A stretch of DNA of 64,000 bases from Acaryochloris sp. CCMEE 5410 (GCF_000238775.2 NZ_AFEJ02000002.1:744001-808000), one strand, 5' to 3'. Shown: positions 17,111-25,914, counted from the stretch's first letter. The notes: generated by a model from the sequence alone, not told the origin. Made by a program: numbers and translations.

Positions 17111-18472
17111 CTAGCTCAAGCTAAAGGGGCGCTCTAGCTGTAGGTTGAGGTCAGTTTGTGAATCAATCACAATCACTTCCTGTAGGGCTGGATCAATCAC
17201 ACCACCAATAGTGGCCCCAGAAGCGGCCCCGGCCAGAATTTTTTCGGCTGTAATGGTGCGATCACCAATAACGGCGGATAAGCCAGCCGCTGCTGCGGCT
17301 CCTAGGGCAGAGTCTCTCGCCACCGATTGCCATGGACGATTCCGATTGGTTTCAATCGCCGTTCCCACAGCGGCTCCAGTCAGTACTTTTTCCGCCGTGA
17401 TGGTGCCATCACCAATGACAGTGGACAGTCCAGCTGCCGCGCCAGCCCCTAATACAGCATTGCGGGCTAGGGCTAATAAATTCGGATCGCGGGCACTCAC
17501 GGTGCGGGTAATAATTTCAGACGAAGCTTCTAATGGGTAGGAGTTGCCATCAATCACGACCTCACGGGCTACAAATTGAGTGCCACCCCCTTGAGGCTGA
17601 AGTTCTCCCAGAATAGAGCTGCCTTTAGGAATAACTGTATTTCCCCGATTATCTTTGATATCTTCGGTGGCTTTGACGGTTAAAGGAGCTGTCTCTTGGG
17701 GAGAGACAATCACTTTCTTGGCGACATCGTAGACAACTGGAATATCGGTTCTGGCTTGTAGGCCTTCTGCTGGGGAACCAGCAATGTAGTTCCCAGAAAT
17801 AAGAGAGGCTTGTTGAGGGTTTTTCAGGGCTTGGCAAAGGAAGGCAGCCACTTCAGCGCGAGTGGCTCGGCTGTTGGGATTCAGATAGCGGATATCAGGA
17901 TAGTTGACAACAAGCTGGCGTTGGGTTGCGGATGCGATCGCACCTCGTGCATAATTTGGTATCGCACTGGCATCGGCATAGGTGTTGCCGAGGGTGGCAT
18001 TAATGGATCCTGTGGGGGAGTACCCTAAGCCGTTATTGAGAGAAACCAACACCTGAGTTCGAGGAATTTGCTGAGCAGGCCGAAACTCACCACTGGGATA
18101 TCCCGTCAGAAATCCTGTTTGGGAGGCGGTCCGAATCGCATTGGCTGCCCAAAAGTTAGACCGAACATCTGTAAAGGAACGAGCACTGCGGCTTCGATCT
18201 GCATTGGGAAACGCATTGACAACCATTGTTGCGTACTCGGCTCGAGTCACCGGAGCATTGGGGCGAAACTCTCCATTGGGATAGCCATTGATAATGTTGC
18301 GCTGGGCCAGGGACTGAATACAGCTTTGAGCCCAATGCCCTTGCGTATCTGAAAAGCGAGTTTGGGCAAGGACAGTGGATTGAACTAGGAAGGGACTAAC
18401 CAGAGCGGTAGAGAGACCCAAACTCAAAAGCGCAGCCGTTGAAGATTTCCATTGGTGTGAGGGTGTCATCAT
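17111..18472 (-). CDS. SLH-domain protein with paired glycine-zipper segments
   Basis: A secreted protein of about 453 residues. A signal peptide (TAALLSLGLSTALVSPFLVQ) is followed by three SLH domains: FSDTQGHWAQSCIQSLAQRN, FTDVRSNFWAANAIRTASQT and YADASAIPNYARGAIASA. SLH domains bind cell-wall polymers. The C-terminal region has two near-identical blocks, AVLGAGAAAGLSTVIGDGTI and ALGAAAAAGLSAVIGDRTIT, each a Gly/Ala-rich zipper. Starts at TTG/GTG upstream are possible, but the tandem ATGs at 18472 and 18469 are preferred. Likely envelope-located; exact role unknown. Confidence 0.82.
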   Translation of the reverse strand: MMTPSHQWKSSTAALLSLGLSTALVSPFLVQSTVLAQTRFSDTQGHWAQSCIQSLAQRNIINGYPNGEFRPNAPVTRAEYATMVVNAFPNADRSRSARSFTDVRSNFWAANAIRTASQTGFLTGYPSGEFRPAQQIPRTQVLVSLNNGLGYSPTGSINATLGNTYADASAIPNYARGAIASATQRQLVVNYPDIRYLNPNSRATRAEVAAFLCQALKNPQQASLISGNYIAGSPAEGLQARTDIPVVYDVAKKVIVSPQETAPLTVKATEDIKDNRGNTVIPKGSSILGELQPQGGGTQFVAREVVIDGNSYPLEASSEIITRTVSARDPNLLALARNAVLGAGAAAGLSTVIGDGTITAEKVLTGAAVGTAIETNRNRPWQSVARDSALGAAAAAGLSAVIGDRTITAEKILAGAASGATIGGVIDPALQEVIVIDSQTDLNLQLERPFSLS

Positions 18473-18896
18473 GTAGGTCACCAAAAATGATTTTCAGTGA
18501 TAAACGATGATTGTTTGATTATTTTGGTTCCAATTCAACTAAATGGAACTTTATAGGCATTATTGAGTCTTATGCTTAAAAATATAGTACTTATTTCCTA
18601 TTTTTAGGAATATTTGGAACTTTATTCTGTATCAATAGTCTGATGGGTAACACTACATATGTGATCAGGCTTCGCAGTGGCTAAATATGGGAATGTCTCG
18701 CTTAAGTCATTTGCCCTGCCCTCAAGTAGGGCGATACTGAACATCCATTTAACGCTTTAGGGGATGGATTGGGAGGAGGGAGAGTACGCTTTACGAAAGC
18801 ATGGATGTGCTCCCCTACCTGACTGGAGTGATGTGGGGATGGATGACTATGGAAAATGGTAAATGGTATCTCATCAATGTTGGATGAATCGGTTGC
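18473..18896. other. intergenic region, nothing recognised
   Basis: About 420 bases between the SLH gene start and the Rpn-family gene end. The part next to the SLH gene is AT-rich and should hold its promoter. A small GCTTT-ACG-AAAGC hairpin is at about 18790. No gene was recognised. Confidence 0.35.
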
Positions 18897-19799
18897 TCAA
18901 ACCGCTTGATTTTTCTGTAACCAGTTCACAAGGTCTGCGGGTTCAGTAAAGTCGAGCAGCGCCTCACCAAGGGCTTCGAGTTGGTCGAGGGATAGAGCTT
19001 GGATGGACAATCTCGCCGCTGGGGGCACCTCACCGATGCGGCGAGCGAGTTGACGGAGGATCAGGGATTGTTCACCTTCCTGGCGACCTTCCTGGCGACC
19101 TTCCTGGCGACCTTCCTGGCGACCTTCCTGGCGACCTTCCTGGCAACCGGCTTCCCAACCTTCCTGGAGAAGTTCTTCCTTCCACTCTTGATAGATAACT
19201 GATTGCTGCATGATCTCTTTCCGCAGAACCTGATTAATGAAGTCTTTCTCCAATGTTAACCCAGCCAGAATCCCTGCTGACGCAGCCACATTGCTTTGAA
19301 CTCGCGCATCTGGGACAGCATCAATATATCCAGCGACCTGTCGCAGGGTTTGGGCTTGGTCTGAAGTGTTGGTGAGGACAGCCAGTGGCAGTAAACCGAT
19401 TGATTCCAAAAAAGGTTGAGTGGGCTGTTCCCAGAGGCGGATCGCCTCAAATTCATGACGAGTTCCCGGAATATCAAAGGCTGTCTGGTAAACATATTCG
19501 GAGTTAGAGGGGGTTAAATACACCACCACTTGCTTCATGTCTTTCTGGGGAAAGCGGCGGTAGACCCGCAGGCGGTAATCTGCGAGTCGAAAGGCCATGT
19601 TTGGATCTGGCTCGGTCTGAAACTCAATCTGTAAGACGATGTCATCTGATTGCAGCAAAATAAGCGAGTCGGCCCGAATCGGCTCTAGGGATAATTCCGT
19701 TGGACTAAGTTCTGTCAGGGAGATGGGTTCACCGAGTAGCCAGGAGGCGAAATCACTGGAAAAGCTTTCTGCAAGGAACTTACAGGTAGAATCAAACAT
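18897..19799 (-). CDS. Rpn-family putative nuclease with DUF4351 domain
   Basis: The 300-residue protein has an N-terminal PD-(D/E)XK-like core (FDSTCKFLAESFSSDFASWL and RADSLILLQSDDIVLQIEFQ) as in Rpn recombination-promoting nucleases, followed by a C-terminal DUF4351 segment (LARRIGEVPPAARLSIQALS and LDQLEALGEALLDF). Between them is a (RQEG)n run, encoded by a 12-bp tandem repeat. Proteins of this kind occur in many near-identical copies in cyanobacteria and are linked to mobile DNA; most are of untested activity. It is monocistronic by position. Confidence 0.8.
   Translation of the reverse strand: MFDSTCKFLAESFSSDFASWLLGEPISLTELSPTELSLEPIRADSLILLQSDDIVLQIEFQTEPDPNMAFRLADYRLRVYRRFPQKDMKQVVVYLTPSNSEYVYQTAFDIPGTRHEFEAIRLWEQPTQPFLESIGLLPLAVLTNTSDQAQTLRQVAGYIDAVPDARVQSNVAASAGILAGLTLEKDFINQVLRKEIMQQSVIYQEWKEELLQEGWEAGCQEGRQEGRQEGRQEGRQEGRQEGEQSLILRQLARRIGEVPPAARLSIQALSLDQLEALGEALLDFTEPADLVNWLQKNQAV
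19074..19145 (-). repeat. 12-bp tandem repeat in the Rpn gene
   Basis: About five to six copies of the unit CTTCCTGGCGAC run in tandem. They encode the repeated RQEG tetrapeptide. Because the unit length is a multiple of three, gain or loss of copies keeps the frame, so the linker length could vary between strains. Confidence 0.85.
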
Positions 19800-19908
19800 G
19801 CTGGGATTATATCAGCCCCATGCAGGAGGAAGGCTTTTTGTCGTTTGATAGGGAATGGCTTCCAAACTCTCCTAGATCATGACTGTTCCTGGGAAGTGTG
19901 GGCATTGC

Positions 19909-20358
19909 TCACCTTTGATTCATTACCCAGTCGGTCCATATAACGCCATTTAAACCAGCACCCAACATAGCTCCTTCAATGGTGACTAGCCACGCTCGAC
20001 ACTCAAACCAATTCACATCAACCAAATCGGCACCTATGAACCACACGCGATCAAGAACCGCACCACTAAAGTTGGAGCCAGTCAATTTTGCGTTACTAAA
20101 ATCCACGATTTCAAGAGTCGCACCGCTGAAGTTGGCTTCACTGCCATCGACCTCTCACAAATCAGTGGGAAGCATAGGGTTAGGAGTGTTCAAGTACCCG
20201 CTAAGATCACTGTCTCTCAAATCTACTTTCCTCAAGTTGGCTCCTCTTAGAATAATCCCTTGCAGTTCATGTCCACTCAAATCAGCGCCCTCAAGGTTGA
20301 TACCACTGAAATCTCGCTCCCCAGCAGCATAACGCTCCAACAATTCCTCAGCAGTCAT
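19909..20358 (-). pseudogene. pentapeptide-repeat protein gene with in-frame stop
   Basis: The frame starts at ATG 20358 (MTAEELLERYAAGERDFSGI) and encodes A(D/N)LxG-type repeats such as LEGADLSGHELQG and LRGANLRKVDLRDSDLSG. It stops at TGA 20155-20157. The same frame continues immediately with EVDGSEANFSGATLEIVDF and more repeats, to 19909. The clean continuation implies a single nonsense change splitting one gene of about 149 codons. Pentapeptide repeats form a right-handed beta-helix; function here is unknown. A shortened product of about 67 residues could still be made. Confidence 0.7.
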
Positions 20359-20545
20359 TACTACAACTCCCAAAACACAACCATTCCCACCTGGCTCCAA
20401 TTCCTCCAGGACTTTAACCCATTCAAAATCAATGGAGAAGGGAGCTTAAGATGCCCAGGTTATACCTAGAATTCCTAGACGAACCTATTTTTTAACGCTG
20501 ATGCCATGATAGAACTGGCTTGGGTTGCCAGGGATAGTGCCTTCA

Positions 20546-21073
20546 ATGTCAGACTCAGAGCAGATTCAGATTCGAGTAAGTATGCCAGCAGATTATGCTG
20601 CGATCGCATCTATATACAATGAAGCGATCGCAACAGGCAGTATCACCTTCGATACTCGTCAATTCGAAGCGTCAGATATTCAAGCCTGGGTGAATAAATT
20701 TTGCGATCGCGAATGTCTGTTGGTCATTGAGCGTCAGCAGCAGGTTCTAGGCTGGGGCATTGTCAAACAATATAGCGATCGCCCAGGATATCGGGTCTGT
20801 TGCGAAACATCGATTTATCTGACCTTTGCGGAAAAGGGCCAGGGGTTAGGAAAAATGATGCAAACGGCTCTCCTGCAAAAGGTGGTTGAGCTAGGCTATC
20901 ACCACGTAGTCGTAAAAATTGTCGCAACTAATGATGACAGCATTGCCTTCCACAAACGCTTTGGGTTTGAAATGGTCGGCGTGCAAAAAGAGGTTGGTCA
21001 TGTTGCCGATCGCTGGCAAGATGTTGCAATCATGCAGCTTATTTTGCCCCAAGTTCCACCCCACTCATCTTGA
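20546..21073 (+). CDS. GNAT acetyltransferase, phosphinothricin-acetyltransferase-like
   Basis: The 175-residue protein matches GNAT enzymes of the phosphinothricin/methionine-sulfone acetyltransferase type. Visible features are RVSMPADYAAIASIYNEAI with FDTR at the start, ETSIYLTFAEKGQGLGKMM (acetyl-CoA loop QGLGK), and NDDSIAFHKRFGFEMVG. Relatives N-acetylate amino-acid analogues; the natural substrate is unproven. The ATG at 20546 is preferred to a TTG at 20525. Several GCGATCGC octamers fall within the gene. The following genes are more than 150 bases away and may be separate. Confidence 0.85.
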   Translation: MSDSEQIQIRVSMPADYAAIASIYNEAIATGSITFDTRQFEASDIQAWVNKFCDRECLLVIERQQQVLGWGIVKQYSDRPGYRVCCETSIYLTFAEKGQGLGKMMQTALLQKVVELGYHHVVVKIVATNDDSIAFHKRFGFEMVGVQKEVGHVADRWQDVAIMQLILPQVPPHSS

Positions 21074-21227
21074 ACAGTAGGAGTTCTTGATTTGAGTTCT
21101 GTGAAAATGAAACAGCGAAAAGGTTGAGCCACCAAGCCTAGCAAATCCTATATTGTAGATTCTCAAATTTCATAAACTGGGCATTTTAAATAAAGAAGCC
21201 ATTTCTAAAGAGTGAAGGGAGTTGTGA

Positions 21228-21560
21228 ATGGGCAGACTAATAGGCTTAGGATTGTTGATCCTTGGCTTTTACTTTTTGGGGCAAAACATTTACTTCACAA
21301 CCAATGTGCATCCCTACTGGTGGAGGGGAATTGCAGCAGATGCTTCCGTTCTCTTTCTGACAGGGGGAATCGTTTCTCTCTTTTTTCTACCTAGACGAGA
21401 AAAAATGTTCGGATGGATTCTGATGGGAATTGGTGTGCTACTGATTTTCTTTGGCAGTCACGCTGTTCTAAATCCCACAAGCTTATGGCAGTTCTGTGTC
21501 TCTTTTGGATGTTTTGTGGGAGGCTATCAGCTATTTAGCACGGGTCGATTGAATATTTAG
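21228..21560 (+). CDS. small membrane protein, 110 aa
   Basis: Four hydrophobic segments are visible: GLGLLILGFYFLGQNIYF, ASVLFLTGGIVSLFFL, FGWILMGIGVLLIFFG and FCVSFGCFVGGYQLFS. A purine-rich AGTGAAGGGAG sequence lies just upstream of the ATG. No family is recognised; function is unknown. It is 138 bases before the DUF423 gene, also a small membrane protein gene. Confidence 0.65.
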   Translation: MGRLIGLGLLILGFYFLGQNIYFTTNVHPYWWRGIAADASVLFLTGGIVSLFFLPRREKMFGWILMGIGVLLIFFGSHAVLNPTSLWQFCVSFGCFVGGYQLFSTGRLNI

Positions 21561-21697
21561 GTAGGTCGCCAGTGAAGAACGAACAAGGATGGCTTTGGGG
21601 GGAGCGCGCCTTTCTTCATACCTGAGTGGACCATAAAGATGAATTAAAACAATGCCATGATCCATAATGTTACTTTCATCAAGAGAATCAGGAATTC

Positions 21698-22084
21698 ATG
21701 GCGAAAATATTCCTATTGGCTGGTGCCGCTTTCGGTGGCCTTTCAGTGGCGGCTGGGGCTTTTGCCTCCCATGCTCTCAAAGCCCAACTTAGTGAAAAAT
21801 CACAACAGATTTTTGAGACTGGCACTAAGTATCAGATGTATCATGCTCTCGCTCTGATCCTGGTATCACTGCTGTTGAGTCGGGCAGAAGGAGGAGAAGG
21901 GTTACTGACCCTGGCAGGCTATGCCTTTATTGCCGGTATCGTTCTATTTTCTGGCAGCCTCTATGGATTGAGCCTATCTGAGATCAAGTGGTTTGGTCCT
22001 ATTACCCCATTAGGAGGTGTTGCCTTTTTAGTCGGGTGGGGATGCATTGCGATCGCAGCCTTAAAATCATCTCCTATCAGCTAG
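21698..22084 (+). CDS. DUF423 family membrane protein
   Basis: The 128-residue protein matches the DUF423/YgdD family, with about four membrane segments. Typical features are the N-terminal AAFGGLSVAAGAFASHAL, then QIFETGTKYQMYHALALILV, and the C-terminal TPLGGVAFLVGWGCIAIAAL. The family is widespread and of unknown function. The Nudix gene starts 15 bases after its stop, so the two are probably co-transcribed. Confidence 0.88.
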   Translation: MAKIFLLAGAAFGGLSVAAGAFASHALKAQLSEKSQQIFETGTKYQMYHALALILVSLLLSRAEGGEGLLTLAGYAFIAGIVLFSGSLYGLSLSEIKWFGPITPLGGVAFLVGWGCIAIAALKSSPIS

Positions 22085-22098
22085 CGGGGACTCCTGCA

Positions 22099-22689
22099 AT
22101 GCCCTTATCAGAGCAACCTAACTCTCCTGGTCAGGTGCCCCATTATCATGAGCCAGAACGCACTTATCAAGCTGATCTTGATGCCAGATTACCAACAGAG
22201 GTCTTTAGCCAAGCTCTGGATCATTTGGTCATTACCTGTGTTGATTTAGTCTTTACCCATCAATGCCAGGTGTTATTAGCGAAGCGCTGCACCTATCCGC
22301 AAAAATCTTGGTGGGTGATTGGCGGACGTATGATCGCTGGAGAGTCCCCCTTGCAAGCTGCCCAGCGGAAAGCGAAGGAAGAAGCAGGACTTGCGATCGC
22401 AACCGATCGATTCCAGTTTGTGGGCGTCTATTCCACCTGTTTTGCCCATCGGCAGCAAGCCCCCCAAGATCGGGGCTTACACAGCCTCAATCTCACCTAT
22501 TTAGTCGCTTTGACTGATTCAGAGAGGCCACTCCTTTGCCTTGATCCGAAGGAGTATCAAGAGTGGCAATGGTACTCTCATCGTGAAGCTACCTTGCAAC
22601 TCAAGGCTTCCCAGGTGATGGATCAACTGCTATTGAGCCTGTTGGATCGCATCAATTCTATGGGAAGCACATCTGGCAAGATCAGTTGA
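22099..22689 (+). CDS. Nudix hydrolase
   Basis: A Nudix-fold hydrolase of 196 residues. The box reads GRMIAGESPLQAAQRKAKEE followed by AGL, close to the consensus GX5EX7REUXEEXGU, but the Glu of the REU element is Lys. The two metal-binding Glu of the EE pair remain. Relatives cleave nucleoside diphosphates linked to another moiety; an N-terminal segment (FSQALDHLVITCVDLVF) is like some GDP-mannose or ADP-ribose type members. The substrate cannot be told. Start ATG 22099 follows the DUF423 stop by 15 bases. Confidence 0.78.
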   Translation: MPLSEQPNSPGQVPHYHEPERTYQADLDARLPTEVFSQALDHLVITCVDLVFTHQCQVLLAKRCTYPQKSWWVIGGRMIAGESPLQAAQRKAKEEAGLAIATDRFQFVGVYSTCFAHRQQAPQDRGLHSLNLTYLVALTDSERPLLCLDPKEYQEWQWYSHREATLQLKASQVMDQLLLSLLDRINSMGSTSGKIS

Positions 22690-22747
22690 TTTGATCTCAC
22701 CGGTCCAGATTGGGGGTACCCATATCCTTCCAAGACAAACAATCGTT

Positions 22748-22963
22748 TTATGCAGCCTTGGGGACATAGCTTGCTTCTTCGTTGCTGCTGGAATATTCCG
22801 AAAGCAGCTCTTCATCGTCCGTAGACCAGTCGAAATCGGAGTCGTCGTTTTGGCGGAAGCGACCATTCTCTTCTAACCAGTCATATAGAGACGTATTTTT
22901 GCGAGGTGCAATTACGGGGCTAACCTGATTACGGTTTTCTTCTGTCAAAGAGGGATTATACAT
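22748..22963 (-). CDS. DUF3134-like small cyanobacterial protein
   Basis: A 71-residue acidic protein starting at ATG 22963 (MYNPSLTEENRNQ, then SVIAPRKNTS-like and SLYDWLEENGRF). The pattern matches my memory of the cyanobacterial DUF3134 family. It is Asp/Glu/Ser-rich in the second half (DDSDFDWSTDDEELLSEYSS). Function is unknown. It is convergent with the Nudix gene. Confidence 0.65.
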   Translation of the reverse strand: MYNPSLTEENRNQVSPVIAPRKNTSLYDWLEENGRFRQNDDSDFDWSTDDEELLSEYSSSNEEASYVPKAA

Positions 22964-23134
22964 GGGTGTGATCCAAGGGAAAACGTGTTCGTATACACAA
23001 ATTTGCCCCATCTATAAGCCTTATGCTTCGGTATTTATAATGAATTTACTCAGAGAAAAATCACTGTTTTCTCCTGGAATTTACACAGGTCTTTTTGCCT
23101 CTAGGATAAAGGCATCCTCCTTTACAGCTTCAGC

Positions 23135-23914
23135 ATGGTGAAACTTCCCGTCCCACAACTGATAGTCAGCCTAGGGGGGTTGATACTGGGGGGATGTCAG
23201 CTTCTCCCTCAAACCCGCCAGCTCAGGGTATCTGCAGCTTCCAGTCTGCGAACCGTTTTACAAACCCTAGAACCCGAATTTGAGAAGGCATATCCCCAGG
23301 TGGATCTCACCTTTAATTTTGCGGCCTCGGGGGTCTTACAGCGCCAAATAGAGCAAGGGGCACCTGTGGATGTGTTCTTTTCCGCTGCGCCTCAACCCAT
23401 CAATCGTCTGCTGGAACAGCAGCTTATTACCCAAGACTCCCATCGGTCTGTGGTTACGAACCAACTTGCTCTAATTGTGCCTGAGCAGTCTCAGATGTCT
23501 CTGACTGGGTTTCAGCAGTTAACGTCCCCCCAAGTCAAAAAAATTATGGTGGGGGAACGAGCGAGTGTGCCTGCGGGACAATATGCCCAAGAAGTGTTTA
23601 CGACACTCGATTTATCTCAACAGCTTCAGGCTAAGCTGATTTTTACTAATAACGTGCGTGGGGTTCTGGCGGCGGTGGCCAGTGCCAATGTGGATGCCGG
23701 TATTGTCTACGCCACGGATGTGCGCCAGTCCGACCAGGTGAAGCAGGTGGCCCTTGCTCCGGCCCAAAGCCATTCTCCCATTGTGTATCCGATTGCAATT
23801 GTGGCTGCAAGTTCCCAGCCCCAGGTGGCTCAATCTTTTATCGATTTTTTATCCACGCCTGAAGCGCAAGATCGCTTCATCCAGGCTGGATTTGGTTTAG
23901 TGCCGAAGGATTGA
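23135..23914 (+). CDS. modA: molybdate ABC transporter substrate-binding lipoprotein
   Basis: The 259-residue protein is a ModA-type periplasmic binding protein. It has a lipobox (GGLILGGC, Cys at about residue 21), so it is probably anchored in the membrane. Typical ModA motifs are the SAASSLRTVLQ start, FNFAASGVLQRQIEQGAPVD and FFSAAPQPINRL. It ends with the family tail DFLSTPEAQDRFIQAGFG. It delivers molybdate (or tungstate) to the fused permease/ATPase, whose GTG start follows 3 bases after the stop. Confidence 0.92.
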   Translation: MVKLPVPQLIVSLGGLILGGCQLLPQTRQLRVSAASSLRTVLQTLEPEFEKAYPQVDLTFNFAASGVLQRQIEQGAPVDVFFSAAPQPINRLLEQQLITQDSHRSVVTNQLALIVPEQSQMSLTGFQQLTSPQVKKIMVGERASVPAGQYAQEVFTTLDLSQQLQAKLIFTNNVRGVLAAVASANVDAGIVYATDVRQSDQVKQVALAPAQSHSPIVYPIAIVAASSQPQVAQSFIDFLSTPEAQDRFIQAGFGLVPKD

Positions 23915-23917
23915 CCT

Positions 23918-25720
23918 GTGAACATTGCCCCCCTGTGGACCTCTTTAAGGATTGCTGCGATCGCAACAGGTATCACTTTTATCTCGGGGGTGGCAATGGC
24001 CTATGCCATGCACCGCTATCGGGGCAATGGCAGAGCGGTGATGGAGAGTATCCTCCTGATCCCTTTGGTTTTACCCCCCACCGTGTTGGGGTTTATGCTC
24101 CTCTTTCTTCTGGGGACTCAAGGTCCCATCGGTCGGCTCTTAACCCCTTTTGGATTGAACCCTGTATTTACTTGGTATGCTGCTGTGATTACGGCAACGG
24201 TCGTGTCTTTCCCTTTGCAATACAAAACCGCCTTAGGGGCGTTCCAGCAGCTCGATCCCAATCTGCCAGCGGCGGCTCGCACGTTGGGGGCGTCCGAATG
24301 GACCGTATTTCGACAAGTGATCTTACCCTTGGCGGGGCCAGGCATATTGGCCGGTACAAGTCTGGCCTTTGCCCGAGCCCTGGGGGAATTTGGCGCTACC
24401 CTGATGTTGGCGGGGAATATTCCAGGGCAGACTCAAACCATTCCAATAGCCATTTATTTTGCCGTTGAAGGTGGGGCCGTTGAGGAAGCGTTGATTTGGT
24501 GCAGCATCACCCTCTTTGTCAGTTTAGGATGCCTGGTGGGGGTGAATCTATGGCTCAATCAAAAACCTCGCTGTCTAAAGTTCCGTCGTCGTCGCCCTTT
24601 GAGACCCAAATTACCTTCAGGTGTGTCCTTTCCTCCTACTAAACAGGGGCTATGGGTTGATTTGCAAAAGCGAGTGGCTGGATTCCAGCTGGATATCTCC
24701 TTCCACACCCAAGAAACGACTTTGGGGGTGTTGGGAGCGTCAGGGGCTGGAAAAAGTATGCTCCTTCGCTGTATTGCTGGCATTGAGACTCCTGATCGGG
24801 GCAGGATTGTTCTGAATGGTCGAGTGCTGTTTGATTCTGCGCAGGGTATTAATATACCGAGTTGCGATCGCAACATTGGCATCCTGTTCCAAAACTATGC
24901 CCTGTTCCCCCATCTCACCGCCGCTGAGAATATTGCCTTTGCCTTATCAGCAGGGCGGTCGTTAAATACGACTGAAGTGACATCCCACTTAGCCCCGCTG
25001 CAGTTGGCTGACTACGGCCACCGCTTGCCCCAAGAGTTATCTGGAGGACAGCAACAGCGGGTAGCCCTTGCGAGGGCCTTAGCAAGTCAGCCCCAACTCT
25101 TGCTGTTTGATGAACCCTTCTCAGCCTTAGATACCCACCTTCGCAACCAGATCGAGAAAGGGATGGTATCTCGTCTATCTACCTTTGATGGCATGACCCT
25201 GTGGGTGACCCACAATGTGGAAGAAGCCTATCGACTCTGTGATCAGTTGATGGTGGTGGAGCAGGGGAAATCATCTACCTTACGCCCCAAGCATCAAATC
25301 CTAGAACAGCCCGAAACCCTCAGTATTGCCCAACTGACGGGCTGTAAAAACTTCTCCCGCATCCAGCAGATCGGCCCAGAAGAGGTATTTGCCCTGGACT
25401 GGCAGTGCCCCCTACAAACCCTGGAGCCAATTCAGCCCCACCATTCCCAAATCGGTATTCGAGCCCATCAAATTCGGTTTTTAGATTTAGAAGCACCCGT
25501 GACTTCAACTAGTAATACCTTTCCAGGCTGGCTAGCGATGACCCGGGAAACCCCTCACCGGATGACCCTCTATTTAAAGCTCCATTCGCCCCCCACTCAC
25601 GCAGAAGATTACTATCTTCAGGCTGAAGTATTCAAAGATAAATGGCAACAGCTCAAAAACCTGCCTTTTCCCTGGTCCATTGCCCTTGACCCCATGCGAA
25701 TTTTATTACTTCGGGAGTAG
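23918..25720 (+). CDS. modB: fused molybdate permease and ATPase (ModB-ModC)
   Basis: A 600-residue fusion. Residues about 1-215 are the ModB permease (GVAMAYAMHRYRGNGRAVME, the EAA-loop region LGASEWTVFRQVILPLAGPG). From about 240 the ModC ATPase follows: Walker A GASGAGKS at about 274, Q-loop FQNYALFPHLTAAEN, signature LSGGQQQR at about 374 and Walker B LLLFDEPFSALD. The C-terminal tail is a short MOP/TOBE-like region. ModB-ModC fusions are known in cyanobacteria. It starts with GTG and lies 3 bases after modA. The likely complex imports molybdate for nitrate reductase or related enzymes. Confidence 0.93.
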   Translation: MNIAPLWTSLRIAAIATGITFISGVAMAYAMHRYRGNGRAVMESILLIPLVLPPTVLGFMLLFLLGTQGPIGRLLTPFGLNPVFTWYAAVITATVVSFPLQYKTALGAFQQLDPNLPAAARTLGASEWTVFRQVILPLAGPGILAGTSLAFARALGEFGATLMLAGNIPGQTQTIPIAIYFAVEGGAVEEALIWCSITLFVSLGCLVGVNLWLNQKPRCLKFRRRRPLRPKLPSGVSFPPTKQGLWVDLQKRVAGFQLDISFHTQETTLGVLGASGAGKSMLLRCIAGIETPDRGRIVLNGRVLFDSAQGINIPSCDRNIGILFQNYALFPHLTAAENIAFALSAGRSLNTTEVTSHLAPLQLADYGHRLPQELSGGQQQRVALARALASQPQLLLFDEPFSALDTHLRNQIEKGMVSRLSTFDGMTLWVTHNVEEAYRLCDQLMVVEQGKSSTLRPKHQILEQPETLSIAQLTGCKNFSRIQQIGPEEVFALDWQCPLQTLEPIQPHHSQIGIRAHQIRFLDLEAPVTSTSNTFPGWLAMTRETPHRMTLYLKLHSPPTHAEDYYLQAEVFKDKWQQLKNLPFPWSIALDPMRILLLRE

Positions 25721-25775
25721 TTATTTCCCCTTTTTTCTTGGCTATTTTTGTAAGTGATAAAGATTGCTTAGTTAA

Positions 25776-25791
25776 GGTGATTTAGATCACA
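25776..25791 (+). promoter_or_regulatory. CRP-like binding site
   Basis: The sequence GGTGATTTAGATCACA fits the cyanobacterial CRP-type consensus TGTGA-N6-TCACA except for the first base. It lies 56 bases after the modBC stop, followed by a TATTAA -10-like element at about 25815. It may control a small transcript rather than modBC. Confidence 0.45.
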
Positions 25792-25826
25792 CTAACTTCC
25801 ATTTATTACAGCGATATTAAAGAAGA

Positions 25827-25902
25827 CTTAGTGCTATCTGAGTCGTCATTGGGGAACACACATACGTCCGACAGGTTGGTTCAGCTTGTCGGTGTTTTTT
25901 TT
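25827..25902 (+). ncRNA. candidate small RNA after modBC
   Basis: A short transcript is possible from a TATTAA element at about 25815, with a CRP-like site upstream, to the strong terminator ending at 25902. It would be about 75 bases. There is no coding capacity. The same segment could instead simply be the 3' end of the modBC message. Confidence 0.3.
25868..25902 (+). terminator. strong intrinsic terminator after modBC
   Basis: A hairpin from CCGACAGG (25868) to CTTGTCGG (ends 25892), followed by TG and eight T. It is a good terminator for modBC or for the candidate small RNA. Confidence 0.7.
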
Positions 25903-25914
25903 GGAAACGATGCA

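Noticed and set aside
19074-19145. Direct repeats considered as a CRISPR array
   Set aside because: The units are 12 bp with no spacers and lie within a coding frame.
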